From contig DJPH01000042.1 of NCBI GenBank assembly GCA_002439755.1, forward strand, positions 1 through 58,052: a stretch of 58,052 nt of DNA, read 5' to 3'. Positions 9,245-17,701 of the stretch are shown here, in pieces. A program made the translations under genes and the position numbers. Numbering within the stretch: the stretch's first letter is position 1; the number at the start of each line of letters is the position of its first letter. Below the pieces are notes generated by a model. The model made no database searches and was not told where the DNA came from. It saw only the letters and a list, made by a program, of their open reading frames with translations. Source of the stretch: Prevotellaceae bacterium UBA6417 (GTDB taxonomy: Bacteria > Bacteroidota > Bacteroidia > Bacteroidales > Bacteroidaceae).

Positions 9245-11278
9245 GGCTGAGTCCGAGCCGGCATTCCGATGCTTGTAGTTTTCTATGCCTTTCTTCAAAA
9301 ACTGTACATATTCGTCAACATCCTCCTTGTAAGCATACGAATGATTCAGCGGGCGCCCTTCATTGTCTACCGGTACATAAAAGGGCTGTGCTCCTGCACC
9401 GAATTTGCTGCGTTCCAGATAGCTCCATTTATCGCCTACCGTCCGTAGCACACGCTGTTTCCCTTGTTCCGCAATCGTTTGTGGATGCTGTAAAGGAGTC
9501 TTGTCATCCACATAAAGTGAAATGAGGACATAATCATTTTTCAGGATGTCCTTTACACTGGAATGGTTCCACACTGCCATTTCCATCTTGCGGCAATTCA
9601 CACATCCATATCCGGTAAAATCAAGCAATACCGGCTTTCCTTTTTCACGAGCATAGGCCATACCGGTTTCATAATCCTTGAAATGGGGCTCTACTGTGGA
9701 TTTGTCCAAATTGAAGTCTTGTGTATACATTGGTGGTGCAAAAGCACTGATCGCTTTCAGCGGTGCGCCCCAAAGCCCTGGTAACATATATACTGAGAAA
9801 GCCAACGAAACTACACCGAAATAGAAACGTAAAACTCCGGTATGCATCGTGGCATCATCTCCGCGGAAACGAATTTTCCCCAAAAGATAAAGCCCTAACA
9901 GCGCGAAAATGACAATCCAAAGCGATAGGAACACTTCACGATCCAACAAGCGCCAACCATATGCCATATCGGCCACCGACAGAAACTTAAGTGCAAACGC
10001 CAGCTCAATAAACCCCAAGGAAACTTTGATGACATTCATCCATCCGCCACTTTTTGGCATCCGTTTAAGCCATGCAGGGAAAAGGGCGAATGCTGCAAAG
10101 GGAAAAGCCAATGCCAAAGCAAAGCCCGACATGCCTACAGCCGGCGACAGTATGTCGCCATTGACTGAAATTCCGGCCAAAAGAAAGCCGATGATGGGTC
10201 CTGTACAGCTGAATGACACCAGAACCAAAGTAAAGGCCATCAAAAATATGCTCAACAATCCGGTTGTCGCTTCAGCCTTGCGATTTACTTTGTTGTTCCA
10301 TGAAGACGGAAGCGAAATTTCAAAACCGCCCAAGAAGCTCGCTGCAAAGAACAGCAGCAACACAAAGAAAAACAAATTGAATGCCGCATCGGTAGCAAGA
10401 GCGTTCAAGGCGTTGGCTCCTCGCCACAGCGTAAGTGCAAGACCGAACCCGACATAAATCACGATTATAGACAATCCGTATAGCAACGCTTCGCGCAATG
10501 CCCTGCGACGATTGGCAGAACGATGCAGAAAGAAGCTGACTGTCATGGGTACTACCGGCCATACGCAAGGAGTAAACAGTGCTAACAATCCGCCCAAAAA
10601 GCCCATTAGAAAAACGATGGCCAAACCATGGCTTTCTACATCGGAATTTTCAAAAGACCGAAGCTCGGCTGTCGACGGCCGCCACCATGCAGCCTTGACA
10701 TTCTCGGGAACCTTGGCAATTTTTATCGTATCCGAATCTTTCACAACTCCTGCGCTCACCATAGCCTCAGACGACTGACGGATTTTCTCATCTTTCGCAT
10801 CGGCAGAAGCAGGCCCATCACTACCTTTCAGTGTAAACTCTGCCTGCATAGGCGGCATGCAACTCTTATCATTGCAAGAACCGTATTCAAGATAGCCGCT
10901 TGCTGCAAAATTCTGTGCTTCAAGACGTAGACGTTGCACAAACGACACTTTGTTTTCAAAGTATTTCACTTTCATATTAAACACCGGGTCCGTTTTTTCG
11001 ATTTCATTTCCCACGGCACGCAGTCCTCCTAAGGGTTTTACGCCCTGCCTTGTCTCAAAATGGATGGACGCAGGTGTCGGTCCGCCACTTTCGTTATCCA
11101 CAGAATACACATGCCATCCGGCATCAATCACACCTGTAAAGACAACGTCCACCTCAGATGGCGACACACGCTTGACTGAAGTAGTAAACTTAACAGGTTC
11201 ATCAAATTGTTCCGTGGCCGGTGCCATTTGCACCACCAATGAAAGCAAGAGAAAGCACAATAAGTTCTTTATAGTCAT
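9218..11278 (-). CDS. dsbD: Thiol:disulfide interchange protein DsbD
   Basis: Inner-membrane protein (686 residues) that carries reducing power from cytosolic thioredoxin to periplasmic proteins. Domains in order: signal peptide; an N-terminal DsbD-alpha-like domain with the pair C135/C140 (GSCNDKSC); a polytopic CcdA/DsbD-beta core with the intramembrane cysteines in TPCVWPVVP and SFSCTGPIIG; and a C-terminal thioredoxin-like gamma domain with GYGCVNCRK. All three cysteine pairs of the relay are present. The gene runs opposite to the PAP2 gene and its 3' end lies within it (27 nt overlap). A TATCTTTG -7 box lies just upstream of the start codon. Confidence 0.93.
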   Translation of the reverse strand: MTIKNLLCFLLLSLVVQMAPATEQFDEPVKFTTSVKRVSPSEVDVVFTGVIDAGWHVYSVDNESGGPTPASIHFETRQGVKPLGGLRAVGNEIEKTDPVFNMKVKYFENKVSFVQRLRLEAQNFAASGYLEYGSCNDKSCMPPMQAEFTLKGSDGPASADAKDEKIRQSSEAMVSAGVVKDSDTIKIAKVPENVKAAWWRPSTAELRSFENSDVESHGLAIVFLMGFLGGLLALFTPCVWPVVPMTVSFFLHRSANRRRALREALLYGLSIIVIYVGFGLALTLWRGANALNALATDAAFNLFFFVLLLFFAASFLGGFEISLPSSWNNKVNRKAEATTGLLSIFLMAFTLVLVSFSCTGPIIGFLLAGISVNGDILSPAVGMSGFALALAFPFAAFALFPAWLKRMPKSGGWMNVIKVSLGFIELAFALKFLSVADMAYGWRLLDREVFLSLWIVIFALLGLYLLGKIRFRGDDATMHTGVLRFYFGVVSLAFSVYMLPGLWGAPLKAISAFAPPMYTQDFNLDKSTVEPHFKDYETGMAYAREKGKPVLLDFTGYGCVNCRKMEMAVWNHSSVKDILKNDYVLISLYVDDKTPLQHPQTIAEQGKQRVLRTVGDKWSYLERSKFGAGAQPFYVPVDNEGRPLNHSYAYKEDVDEYVQFLKKGIENYKHRNAGSDSASENEIQSD

Positions 11279-11300
11279 GATACATCTGCTTAGATGACTA

Positions 11301-11308
11301 CAAAGATA
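11301..11308 (-). promoter_or_regulatory. -7 promoter box of dsbD
   Basis: On the minus strand the sequence reads TATCTTTG, an exact TAnnTTTG match, 22 nt before the dsbD start codon. The -33 element is not clear. Confidence 0.5.
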
Positions 11309-11395
11309 CGAACTTTGTCAGTTCAATCTTGTTTTTACTGCCTCATCGTTCAAACTTAATGCCTTTTCGTCTGCATTTACTGCGTCTGCATTTTC

Positions 11396-13870
11396 TTAAA
11401 CGGGGTCAACATCAAAATAAATACGAAGTGAATTAAATGTGGGCTGATGCTGCAACGATGCAACGGATTGCTTCAATAACCGGCGGGCTTGACAAAGCGA
11501 CAACGAACGTTCCAATTTCAATGCAATCTTACGTATGTAGAGCAGCTGAAGACGTGCAATGACAGGTTTGTCAGGTCCTAACACTCTTTCTCCAAAACTT
11601 GAGCGAAGCAAATGAGTCAATTGCTGCGCCGCATTTTCTACTATCTGATTGTCGCGATGTTTCAAATAAATATAAATCAAACGATAGACAGGCGGATAAT
11701 GAAAAGCTTCGCGTTCTGCCATCTGCTCTTCGTACATGGCACGATAGTCGTTATCAACCACTTGACGTATAACAGGATAGTCGGCATGCTTTGTTTGCAG
11801 AATGACATATCCTTGTTGCTCACGTCGTCCGGCACGGCCGGCAACCTGTGAAAGCATTTGAAACGAACGCTCGAAACAGCGGAAATCAGGGCGCGTCAGC
11901 ATTGTGTCGGCATCCAATACGCCCACAACATGCACACGATCAAAGTCCAGGCCTTTCGAAACCATTTGGGTACCGATAAGAATATCCGTACGGCCTGCTG
12001 CAAAATCTCCGATAATACGTTCGTAAGCCGCACGCGTACGGGCTGCATCTAAATCAAGGCGCGCTGTCCGTGCATCAGGAAATCGTTTAGAGACTTCTTC
12101 TTCAATTTTCTCGGTACCAAAACCTATGGAACGCAGGTCATGCCCTCCGCAATTTGGACAGGAATGGGGCTTCTCAAAAGTACGTCCGCAATAATGGCAC
12201 ACCATACGATGAATATCCTGATGATAAGTAAGTGTCACATCACAGAACTCGCATGTCGGTGTCCATCCGCAAGCTGCACACTCGACAACAGGCACATAAC
12301 CACGCCTGTTTTGGAACAAAATCACTTGCTGATGTGCATCTAAAGCCTTGCGGATCTCTTCTTCAAGCCTTGGAGAGAATGGCAGCTTCATCTGCTTCGT
12401 ACGCAATAGCTCTTTGACATCAGCAACTTCAATCTTGGGCAAATGAATCTCTCCGAACCGTGTGTCCAATGCGACATAGCCATATTTTCCGCTTAAGGCA
12501 TTGCTGAAGCTCTCCAAGCTTGGAGTTGCGGTACCCAAAAGGACATTGCAATGGTAAAAAGCTGCAAGCATGACCGCCGTATCGCGTGCATTATATCGTG
12601 GGGCAGGATCATCTTGCTTATAACTGGTCTCATGTTCTTCGTCTATTATGATAAGGCGCAAGTTCTTTTGCGGCAAGAATATGGAAGAACGCGCACCCAA
12701 AATGAGGCTGTACGGATGGTCTGAGAGCTGCTTTTCCCATATTTCCACCCTTTCGTTGTCAGGAAATTTGGAATGATAGACCCGCATTTTATCACCGAAA
12801 ATGCGTCCCAGGCGCGAAGTAAGCTGAGTGGTAAGAGCTATTTCGGGAACCAGGTACAACACCTGTCCGCCCTTATCTATAATATCGCGTATCAAGCGGA
12901 TATATATTTCTGTCTTTCCACTTGATGTAACACCATGAAACAAGCACACGCGCTGATTTTGAAAAGAAGCAAGGATTTCCTGCAAGGCTCTCTGCTGTGC
13001 ATCCGATAAGGGCAGTTGTTCCATTACTGAAGTCGGTTTCTTTCCCAAGCGGCCAACCTCGTATTCGTAGGTTTCCATAAAGCCTTTTCCACGCATGGAA
13101 ACTAATACGGCCGATGTTACATCGGAATTCTTTAGCAAATCAGAGCGACTTACTTCGCGAATCAGTTTATTGTTATGCAACTTGAAAGCCGCTGCTATGC
13201 CCGACATTTCAATATATGTGTTTAAAAGCTTCAAACGCTTGGGCGTACGTTCCAATTGGTTCAGCAACAGGCATAAGTTTTCTTCGTCCATATACTGTTT
13301 TGTCAGGCGGACATGTGTCTCCTTACGTGGTTTGAAACTGCTGTCTATCGTTTCGCGGACATTAAGCGCGCCTTTCCCTATCAGGTTTTTCACAAGTGGA
13401 AGCAAGCGTGAATCTTTCAATAAGCGTGACAGTTGAGATACGCTCTTTGCCTTGCCGGACTGCAGCAGTTCAAGCACCTGCAATTCTTTAGGCTTGAGCT
13501 GCGACCAATTATCAAATTCTTCGCAAATCGACAATACGGTTTCACTTTCAAGTCGCAGTCCGGTCGGGATTGCAGCCTTATAAACCTCTCCTAAAGTACA
13601 CATATAATAGTCGGCCATCCATTCCCAAAGCTGCAATTGCAGCTTTGGGAGTACAGGGTGACTATCAAGAACGTCCAAGACTTCCTTTAGGGTAAAATTC
13701 CCATCGGGCGCATCATCGTGTAATTTTAAGACAATCGCCGAATAAAGCTTGTTACCAAAGGGGACAATAACCCGACAGCCCTTATCAAGCTTTCCGTTTA
13801 AGGATTCAGGAACAATATAAGTGAACGTGCCATCCACAGGCACGGGCAAAATGACATCGCAATACGGCAT
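11396..13870 (-). CDS. priA: Primosomal protein N' (replication restart helicase)
   Basis: PriA reloads the replicative helicase at stalled forks. The 824-residue protein has the N-terminal 3'-DNA-binding region, a helicase core with Walker A GVTSSGKTEIY and the DEEH Walker B box (IIDEEHETSYKQDDPAPRYNARD region), a cysteine-rich zinc insertion with paired CxxC motifs (CAACGW, CEFCD, CHYCG, CPNCG), and helicase motifs V/VI including GTQMVSKGLDF and QVAGRAGR. It starts 15 bases after the gamma-carbonic anhydrase stop and is the last gene of a four-gene minus-strand operon. The start fits the family (MPYCDVILPVPVDGTFTY). Confidence 0.95.
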   Translation of the reverse strand: MPYCDVILPVPVDGTFTYIVPESLNGKLDKGCRVIVPFGNKLYSAIVLKLHDDAPDGNFTLKEVLDVLDSHPVLPKLQLQLWEWMADYYMCTLGEVYKAAIPTGLRLESETVLSICEEFDNWSQLKPKELQVLELLQSGKAKSVSQLSRLLKDSRLLPLVKNLIGKGALNVRETIDSSFKPRKETHVRLTKQYMDEENLCLLLNQLERTPKRLKLLNTYIEMSGIAAAFKLHNNKLIREVSRSDLLKNSDVTSAVLVSMRGKGFMETYEYEVGRLGKKPTSVMEQLPLSDAQQRALQEILASFQNQRVCLFHGVTSSGKTEIYIRLIRDIIDKGGQVLYLVPEIALTTQLTSRLGRIFGDKMRVYHSKFPDNERVEIWEKQLSDHPYSLILGARSSIFLPQKNLRLIIIDEEHETSYKQDDPAPRYNARDTAVMLAAFYHCNVLLGTATPSLESFSNALSGKYGYVALDTRFGEIHLPKIEVADVKELLRTKQMKLPFSPRLEEEIRKALDAHQQVILFQNRRGYVPVVECAACGWTPTCEFCDVTLTYHQDIHRMVCHYCGRTFEKPHSCPNCGGHDLRSIGFGTEKIEEEVSKRFPDARTARLDLDAARTRAAYERIIGDFAAGRTDILIGTQMVSKGLDFDRVHVVGVLDADTMLTRPDFRCFERSFQMLSQVAGRAGRREQQGYVILQTKHADYPVIRQVVDNDYRAMYEEQMAEREAFHYPPVYRLIYIYLKHRDNQIVENAAQQLTHLLRSSFGERVLGPDKPVIARLQLLYIRKIALKLERSLSLCQARRLLKQSVASLQHQPTFNSLRIYFDVDPV

Positions 13871-13885
13871 GCGTTGGCTACAATG

Positions 13886-14440
13886 TTATTCCTTGTCAGA
13901 AGGATTGACAAGAGTTCCAGGATTTTCGTCCGTAAACCATTTGCTATACATTATATAATGCTTTGCTATTCCGATGTTCAGTTCTTCAGCCTGTGCCGGG
14001 TCTACCTTCTTAATAAATTTGGCAGGAACACCGCCCCAAAGCTCGCCATCTCCGACCACCGTATTTTTCAGGACCAAAGCTCCGGCAGCAACTATAGCTC
14101 CTCGTCCTATTACACAGTCATCAAGCAATGTACTGCCCATCCCTATCAAAGCACCGCTTCTGATTTTTGCCCCATGCACAGTAACGTTGTGACCAATTGT
14201 CACGTCGTCACCGATTTCTATGGCGGCCCTTTTATATAATGTATGCAAGCATGAACCATCTTGGATATTCACACGATTACCAATCCTGATATAGTTGACA
14301 TCACCACGGATAATGGCATTAAACCATACGCTGCAATTGTCGCCCATTGTCACTTCGCCTATCACCGTTGCGTTTTCCGACAAATAACAGTCATGCCCGA
14401 ATTGTGGCGTTTTTCCTTGTATTGTTTTTATAAGAGCCAT
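13886..14440 (-). CDS. Gamma-class carbonic anhydrase family protein
   Basis: Left-handed beta-helix (hexapeptide repeat) protein of 184 residues related to the YrdA/CaiE/gamma-carbonic anhydrase family. The three candidate zinc ligands are His66 (SCLHT), His84 and His89 (IGHNVTVHG), and the repeats IGDDVTIG, IRSGALIG and IGRGAIVA are evident. The likely activity is CO2 hydration or a related metal-dependent reaction; many bacterial members show weak or no anhydrase activity in vitro. The start at 14440 (MALIKTIQG) was chosen because it matches the family and leaves a 10-nt gap after pepP; an upstream in-frame start at 14503 would overlap pepP. Confidence 0.88.
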   Translation of the reverse strand: MALIKTIQGKTPQFGHDCYLSENATVIGEVTMGDNCSVWFNAIIRGDVNYIRIGNRVNIQDGSCLHTLYKRAAIEIGDDVTIGHNVTVHGAKIRSGALIGMGSTLLDDCVIGRGAIVAAGALVLKNTVVGDGELWGGVPAKFIKKVDPAQAEELNIGIAKHYIMYSKWFTDENPGTLVNPSDKE

Positions 14441-14450
14441 AATGTTTAAT

Positions 14451-16244
14451 TTAAATAGGTAATGTGGCTTCACGCAGCCATTGCCTGTCTCCTTCATCAT
14501 CAAGGAGTGGCATCAGCTTGTCATGAACCATCTGATGATAATTGTTCAGCCAAAGTCTTTCTGTTGGAGTAAGCATTGACAAATCGATAGGCGTTGTATC
14601 GATGGGACATAACGTCAACGTCTCAAATTGGAGGAAATTGCCAAACTCGGTTTCTTTGAAAGGTATGGCCAAAAGCATGTTTTCAATTCTCACACCGAAA
14701 CGTCCCGGAAGATAGAGGCCGGGCTCATCCGTGATGGTCATTCCCGCTGTTATCGGAGCAGGCATATAATTTTTCCGTATTTGGTGAGGCCCTTCGTGAA
14801 CATTCAGAAAAGAACCTACTCCATGCCCGGTCCCATGCCCATAGTCATAACCTTCTTGCCACATGCTGTAACGTGTGCTCAAATCAAGTTGTGTGCCCGA
14901 CGAACCTGACGGGAATTTCAGGCGGGCCAATGCTATATGGCCTTTCAGCACCAAAGTATAGACATGACGTTCTTCTTCTGTCGGACAGCCCAAAGCTATG
15001 GTGCGGGTGATGTCTGTCGTTCCGTCCTGATACTGTGCCCCGCTGTCAAGCAATAGCAAGCCTTTTGGTTGCAACACGCGGTTGGTTTCCGATGTTGCCT
15101 CATAATGCACTATTGCTCCATGATCACCGTATCCTGCAATAGTATCAAAACTGATCCCACGGAAAAGTGGTTGTTCTGCACGCAAGGATGTCAGCTTGCG
15201 GTCAACATCCATTTCCGTAATGCCTCCGGCTTTGACAGCCGGCTTAAGCCAACGGAAAAAGCGCGTCAATGCAACACCATCGCGCAACATGGCTCGTCTG
15301 AACCCGGACATTTCAGCTTTATTTTTTACAGCTTTCAATGCCGCAACCGGTGAAGCTGCACGGATAATCCGGTTATTCATTGCAGCAATTTTCGCGAGCC
15401 AGGCGTTCGTCTCGGGAGCCAGCAAAACAGTGGCATGCTTTAGCGTGCGCAGGTCTGTTTCGATATCGTCATAGAAACGCAAACTAACTCTTTCGCTCAA
15501 TAAATGCCTGATGGCCGGTTCCGTCAATTTGGCCTTATCGATGTAAAGGCGGATTTCTTCTTGAAGTACGACACAGTAGGCCACAAAAACGGGGTTGCAA
15601 TGCACATCGCTGCCTCGCAAATTGACAAGCCAAGCAACTTCGTCAAGAGCAGTCACAAGCATGGCTGTGGCTCCTGTTGATTGCAAGCGTCCGCGTAAAC
15701 GTTCAATCTTAGACGCCACTGATTCCCCCGAAAATTCAAGAGGCTGAATGTCAACGGCATTTTGAGGCAATTGAGGACGCCCCTGCCAAATGGCATCAAA
15801 AGGGTCGTTCATTGTTTCCAGCCGAATGCCGTTTTTGTTAAGCAGATCACTCCAGGCCTCGACCGTTGCAATTGCATTCACACGTCCGTCAAGACCAGCC
15901 ACATCACCTTGATGCAACACGGAAGTTAACCAGTGTACAATATCGGGAGTGGCTGCAATGCCATCTTTCATCAGCTTGAAAGGAGTACCCGCCAATTGTT
16001 CTGCGGCAGCTAAAAAATAACGTGAGTCAGTCCACAACGCAGCTTCATTCATGGTAACAACGGCTGTACCTGCCGATCCCGTGAAGCCGGTCAGCCAGGC
16101 ACGTGCTTCCCAATGCGAAGGAACATATTCGCTTGAATGCGGGTCTGTTGACGGAACAATGAAAGCCTGAATTCCGATGTCTCTCATCCACTCTCGCAGC
16201 TTGCCGACACGCTCGGTCACAACGGCGTCAGATATTTTTGCCAT
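14451..16244 (-). CDS. pepP: Xaa-Pro aminopeptidase (M24B family)
   Basis: Cytosolic metallopeptidase that releases N-terminal residues preceding proline. The 597-residue length is that of the long, three-domain type (as in eukaryotic APP1) with two creatinase-like N-terminal domains, residues about 10-310, and a C-terminal pita-bread catalytic domain. The metal ligands are recognisable: LLLDSGAQYQDGTTDITR (two Asp), HGTGHGVGSFLNVHEGP (His), DEPG (Glu) and RIENM (Glu follows Arg-Ile). It is in the middle of the FabK-like/pepP/gamma-CA/priA operon with gaps of 10-11 nt on both sides. Confidence 0.92.
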   Translation of the reverse strand: MAKISDAVVTERVGKLREWMRDIGIQAFIVPSTDPHSSEYVPSHWEARAWLTGFTGSAGTAVVTMNEAALWTDSRYFLAAAEQLAGTPFKLMKDGIAATPDIVHWLTSVLHQGDVAGLDGRVNAIATVEAWSDLLNKNGIRLETMNDPFDAIWQGRPQLPQNAVDIQPLEFSGESVASKIERLRGRLQSTGATAMLVTALDEVAWLVNLRGSDVHCNPVFVAYCVVLQEEIRLYIDKAKLTEPAIRHLLSERVSLRFYDDIETDLRTLKHATVLLAPETNAWLAKIAAMNNRIIRAASPVAALKAVKNKAEMSGFRRAMLRDGVALTRFFRWLKPAVKAGGITEMDVDRKLTSLRAEQPLFRGISFDTIAGYGDHGAIVHYEATSETNRVLQPKGLLLLDSGAQYQDGTTDITRTIALGCPTEEERHVYTLVLKGHIALARLKFPSGSSGTQLDLSTRYSMWQEGYDYGHGTGHGVGSFLNVHEGPHQIRKNYMPAPITAGMTITDEPGLYLPGRFGVRIENMLLAIPFKETEFGNFLQFETLTLCPIDTTPIDLSMLTPTERLWLNNYHQMVHDKLMPLLDDEGDRQWLREATLPI

Positions 16245-16255
16245 GATATTTTTGC

Positions 16256-17200
16256 TTAGGACAAAGCAGCTTTGGCTTCTTTATATTCTGAAATCATTTC
16301 ATCAAAGACATCAGCTACTGTTTGAACAGGCTTCCCTTGCAATAAACCGGTAACCTGTCCGATTTCCAACTCTCCGTTTGTCAAATCACCGTCGAAAATT
16401 CCCAAACGCGATTTCCCCTTTCCGATAATCTCAAGCAATTCGTCTTTATCTGCGCCTCTGGCCTCAGCATCTTCTATCAAAGTACGGAATCCGCCTTTGG
16501 CCAAACGCGTAGGAGATAATTTTTTCAGCAATAACTTTGTATCGCCCTCTTGCAGGTTCAAGCAGAATGTTTTGAACTGCTCGTTTGCCGAGCTTTCTGC
16601 TGTCAGTGCAAAACGAGTGCCCATCTGAATGCCTTCAGCGCCCAGCACCTGTACTGCCAGCCAAGCCGCACCGGTGGCAATGCCTCCGGCTGCCAGCACC
16701 GGAAGCTCCGTTGCCTTGCGCACCGCCGGTATCAGACAAAGCGTGCTTGTCTCTTCACGCCCATTGTGCCCACCGGCTTCAAAACCTTCTGCAACGACGG
16801 CATCCACTCCGGCATCTTCGCTTTTCTTTGCAAACAAAGACGATGAAACCACATGAGCTACTTTTACACCATGTTTATGAAGCCAGCCGGTCCATTTTTT
16901 CGGACTTCCGGCCGATGTAAACACGACAGGAACCTCTTCTTCGGCAATTATGTCCATTAAGCGTTCTATCTCAGGATACATTAAAGGAACATTCACGCCA
17001 AAAGGTTTCGTTGTCGCAGCCTTACATTTTTGGATGTGTTCCCGAAGTATCTCCGGTGTCATGCTGCCGGAACCGAGCAATCCCAAACCTCCTGCCTCTG
17101 AAACTGCGGAAGCAAGACGCCATCCACTGCACCATACCATACCTCCGGCAACTATCGGATACTCAATGCCGAAAAGCCGTGCGATTCTGTTTTCTACCAT
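16256..17200 (-). CDS. FabK-like enoyl-ACP reductase II / nitronate monooxygenase family
   Basis: FMN-dependent TIM-barrel protein of 314 residues. The pattern YPIVAGGMVW at the N-terminus, the active-site segment AEGFEAGGHNG and the phosphate-binding AAGGIATG plus GAEGIQMGTRF are shared by FabK (enoyl-ACP reductase II, last step of fatty-acid elongation) and the bacterial nitronate monooxygenase group. The overall layout resembles FabK of Streptococcus. Which reaction it performs cannot be fixed from sequence. It is the first gene of a minus-strand operon with pepP, a gamma-carbonic anhydrase and priA, and has its own TACCTTTG -7 box. Confidence 0.82.
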   Translation of the reverse strand: MVENRIARLFGIEYPIVAGGMVWCSGWRLASAVSEAGGLGLLGSGSMTPEILREHIQKCKAATTKPFGVNVPLMYPEIERLMDIIAEEEVPVVFTSAGSPKKWTGWLHKHGVKVAHVVSSSLFAKKSEDAGVDAVVAEGFEAGGHNGREETSTLCLIPAVRKATELPVLAAGGIATGAAWLAVQVLGAEGIQMGTRFALTAESSANEQFKTFCLNLQEGDTKLLLKKLSPTRLAKGGFRTLIEDAEARGADKDELLEIIGKGKSRLGIFDGDLTNGELEIGQVTGLLQGKPVQTVADVFDEMISEYKEAKAALS

Positions 17201-17230
17201 ATAAATTATTTTTGGGATTTATCTTGCCTG

Positions 17231-17238
17231 CAAAGGTA
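17231..17238 (-). promoter_or_regulatory. -7 promoter box of the FabK-like operon
   Basis: On the minus strand TACCTTTG is followed directly by CAGGCAAG. It lies about 30 nt before the start codon at 17200 and matches TAnnTTTG exactly; no clear -33 element. Confidence 0.6.
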
Positions 17239-17392
17239 ATGAAAATAAACGGCCCGCTTGCTATAGTGATAAGAAATCGGCGTTATATGCAAAAAGTAAT
17301 CTTGGCCTTGCAATATTTCTATTTTCGACAATTTTCAGGCTGGAAAACTGACAAAAACAATGATTTTACGGTCCAAAGTCCAAAAGATATGC

Positions 17393-17400
17393 TACCTTTG
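17393..17400 (+). promoter_or_regulatory. -7 promoter box of the threonine operon
   Basis: TACCTTTG at 17393-17400 matches the -7 consensus. Transcription would start about 17405, giving an unusually long leader of nearly 300 nt before the first annotated gene and placing the Thr-rich ORF (17451) inside that leader. No convincing -33 TTTG is present. Confidence 0.6.
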
Positions 17401-17450
17401 CCTGTGAAATGGATTTAAAACGAATTCCATATTATTTCGTGACGTTTAGG

Positions 17451-17552
17451 ATGTCAGCTTATGCAATCAGCATCATTACATGGTTGTATAAGTTGTTCCT
17501 TAATGTTTCTGTCACTACAGTCACTACCACAGGCACAACCCTTCGGGGTTGA
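17451..17552 (+). CDS. Threonine-rich leader peptide (thr attenuator candidate)
   Basis: A 33-codon ORF with ATG at 17451 (preceded by TTTAGG) and TGA at 17550-17552. Its N-terminal half includes AISIIT, and its last 15 residues are VSVTTVTTTGTTLRG; eight of 33 codons are Thr, seven of them in codons 22-30. This is the composition expected of a transcription-attenuation leader sensing charged tRNA-Thr (and perhaps tRNA-Ile), analogous to enterobacterial ThrL. It sits about 50 nt after a -7 box and 149 nt before apgM, followed by thrC, so pathway and peptide agree. An AACCC-TTCG-GGGTT hairpin (17537-17550) covers the end of the Thr run and the stop. Known: leader peptides of this kind control thr operons in gammaproteobacteria. 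Inferred: the same logic here. An overlapping ORF in another frame (from 17461) has no such bias. Confidence 0.75.
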   Translation: MSAYAISIITWLYKLFLNVSVTTVTTTGTTLRG

Positions 17553-17598
17553 GCAGACAGTTGCGTTTCTACGTGAAACGCGCTTGCAAAAGCAAGCG
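17537..17598 (+). promoter_or_regulatory. Cluster of hairpins after the Thr leader peptide
   Basis: Three consecutive hairpins can be drawn by eye: AACCC/GGGTT with a TTCG loop (17537-17550), GCGTTTC/GAAACGC with loop TACGT (17563-17581), and CGCTTGC/GCAAGCG with loop AAAA (17581-17598). The last two compete for base 17581. A six-T run follows at 17617-17622. This arrangement is what an attenuator needs, but which structures are the terminator and antiterminator is unresolved. Confidence 0.55.
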
Positions 17599-17638
17599 AA
17601 CATAAAATCCAAACAGTTTTTTACAACTTACATTTATC

Positions 17639-17663
17639 GCACTTTCAGCCAGGTGCATTTTTT
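17639..17663 (+). terminator. Candidate attenuator terminator in the thr leader
   Basis: GCACTT (17639-17644) pairs with AGGTGC (17651-17656) around a six-base loop, and a six-T run follows at 17658-17663. The stem is short and contains one wobble, so it is a weak intrinsic terminator located 39 nt before apgM. Confidence 0.4.
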
Positions 17664-17669
17664 ACATTC

Positions 17670-17687
17670 CGGTCACAAAAGTGACCG
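17670..17687 (+). promoter_or_regulatory. Hairpin just upstream of apgM start
   Basis: CGGTCAC/GTGACCG with an AAAA loop ends 14 nt before the apgM ATG. Its GTGAC arm (17681-17685) is also complementary to the two GTCAC copies within the Thr-codon run of the leader ORF (17511-17515, 17520-17524), which would allow alternative long-range pairing. Confidence 0.45.
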
Positions 17688-17701
17688 CCAATTATATCAA
17701 G

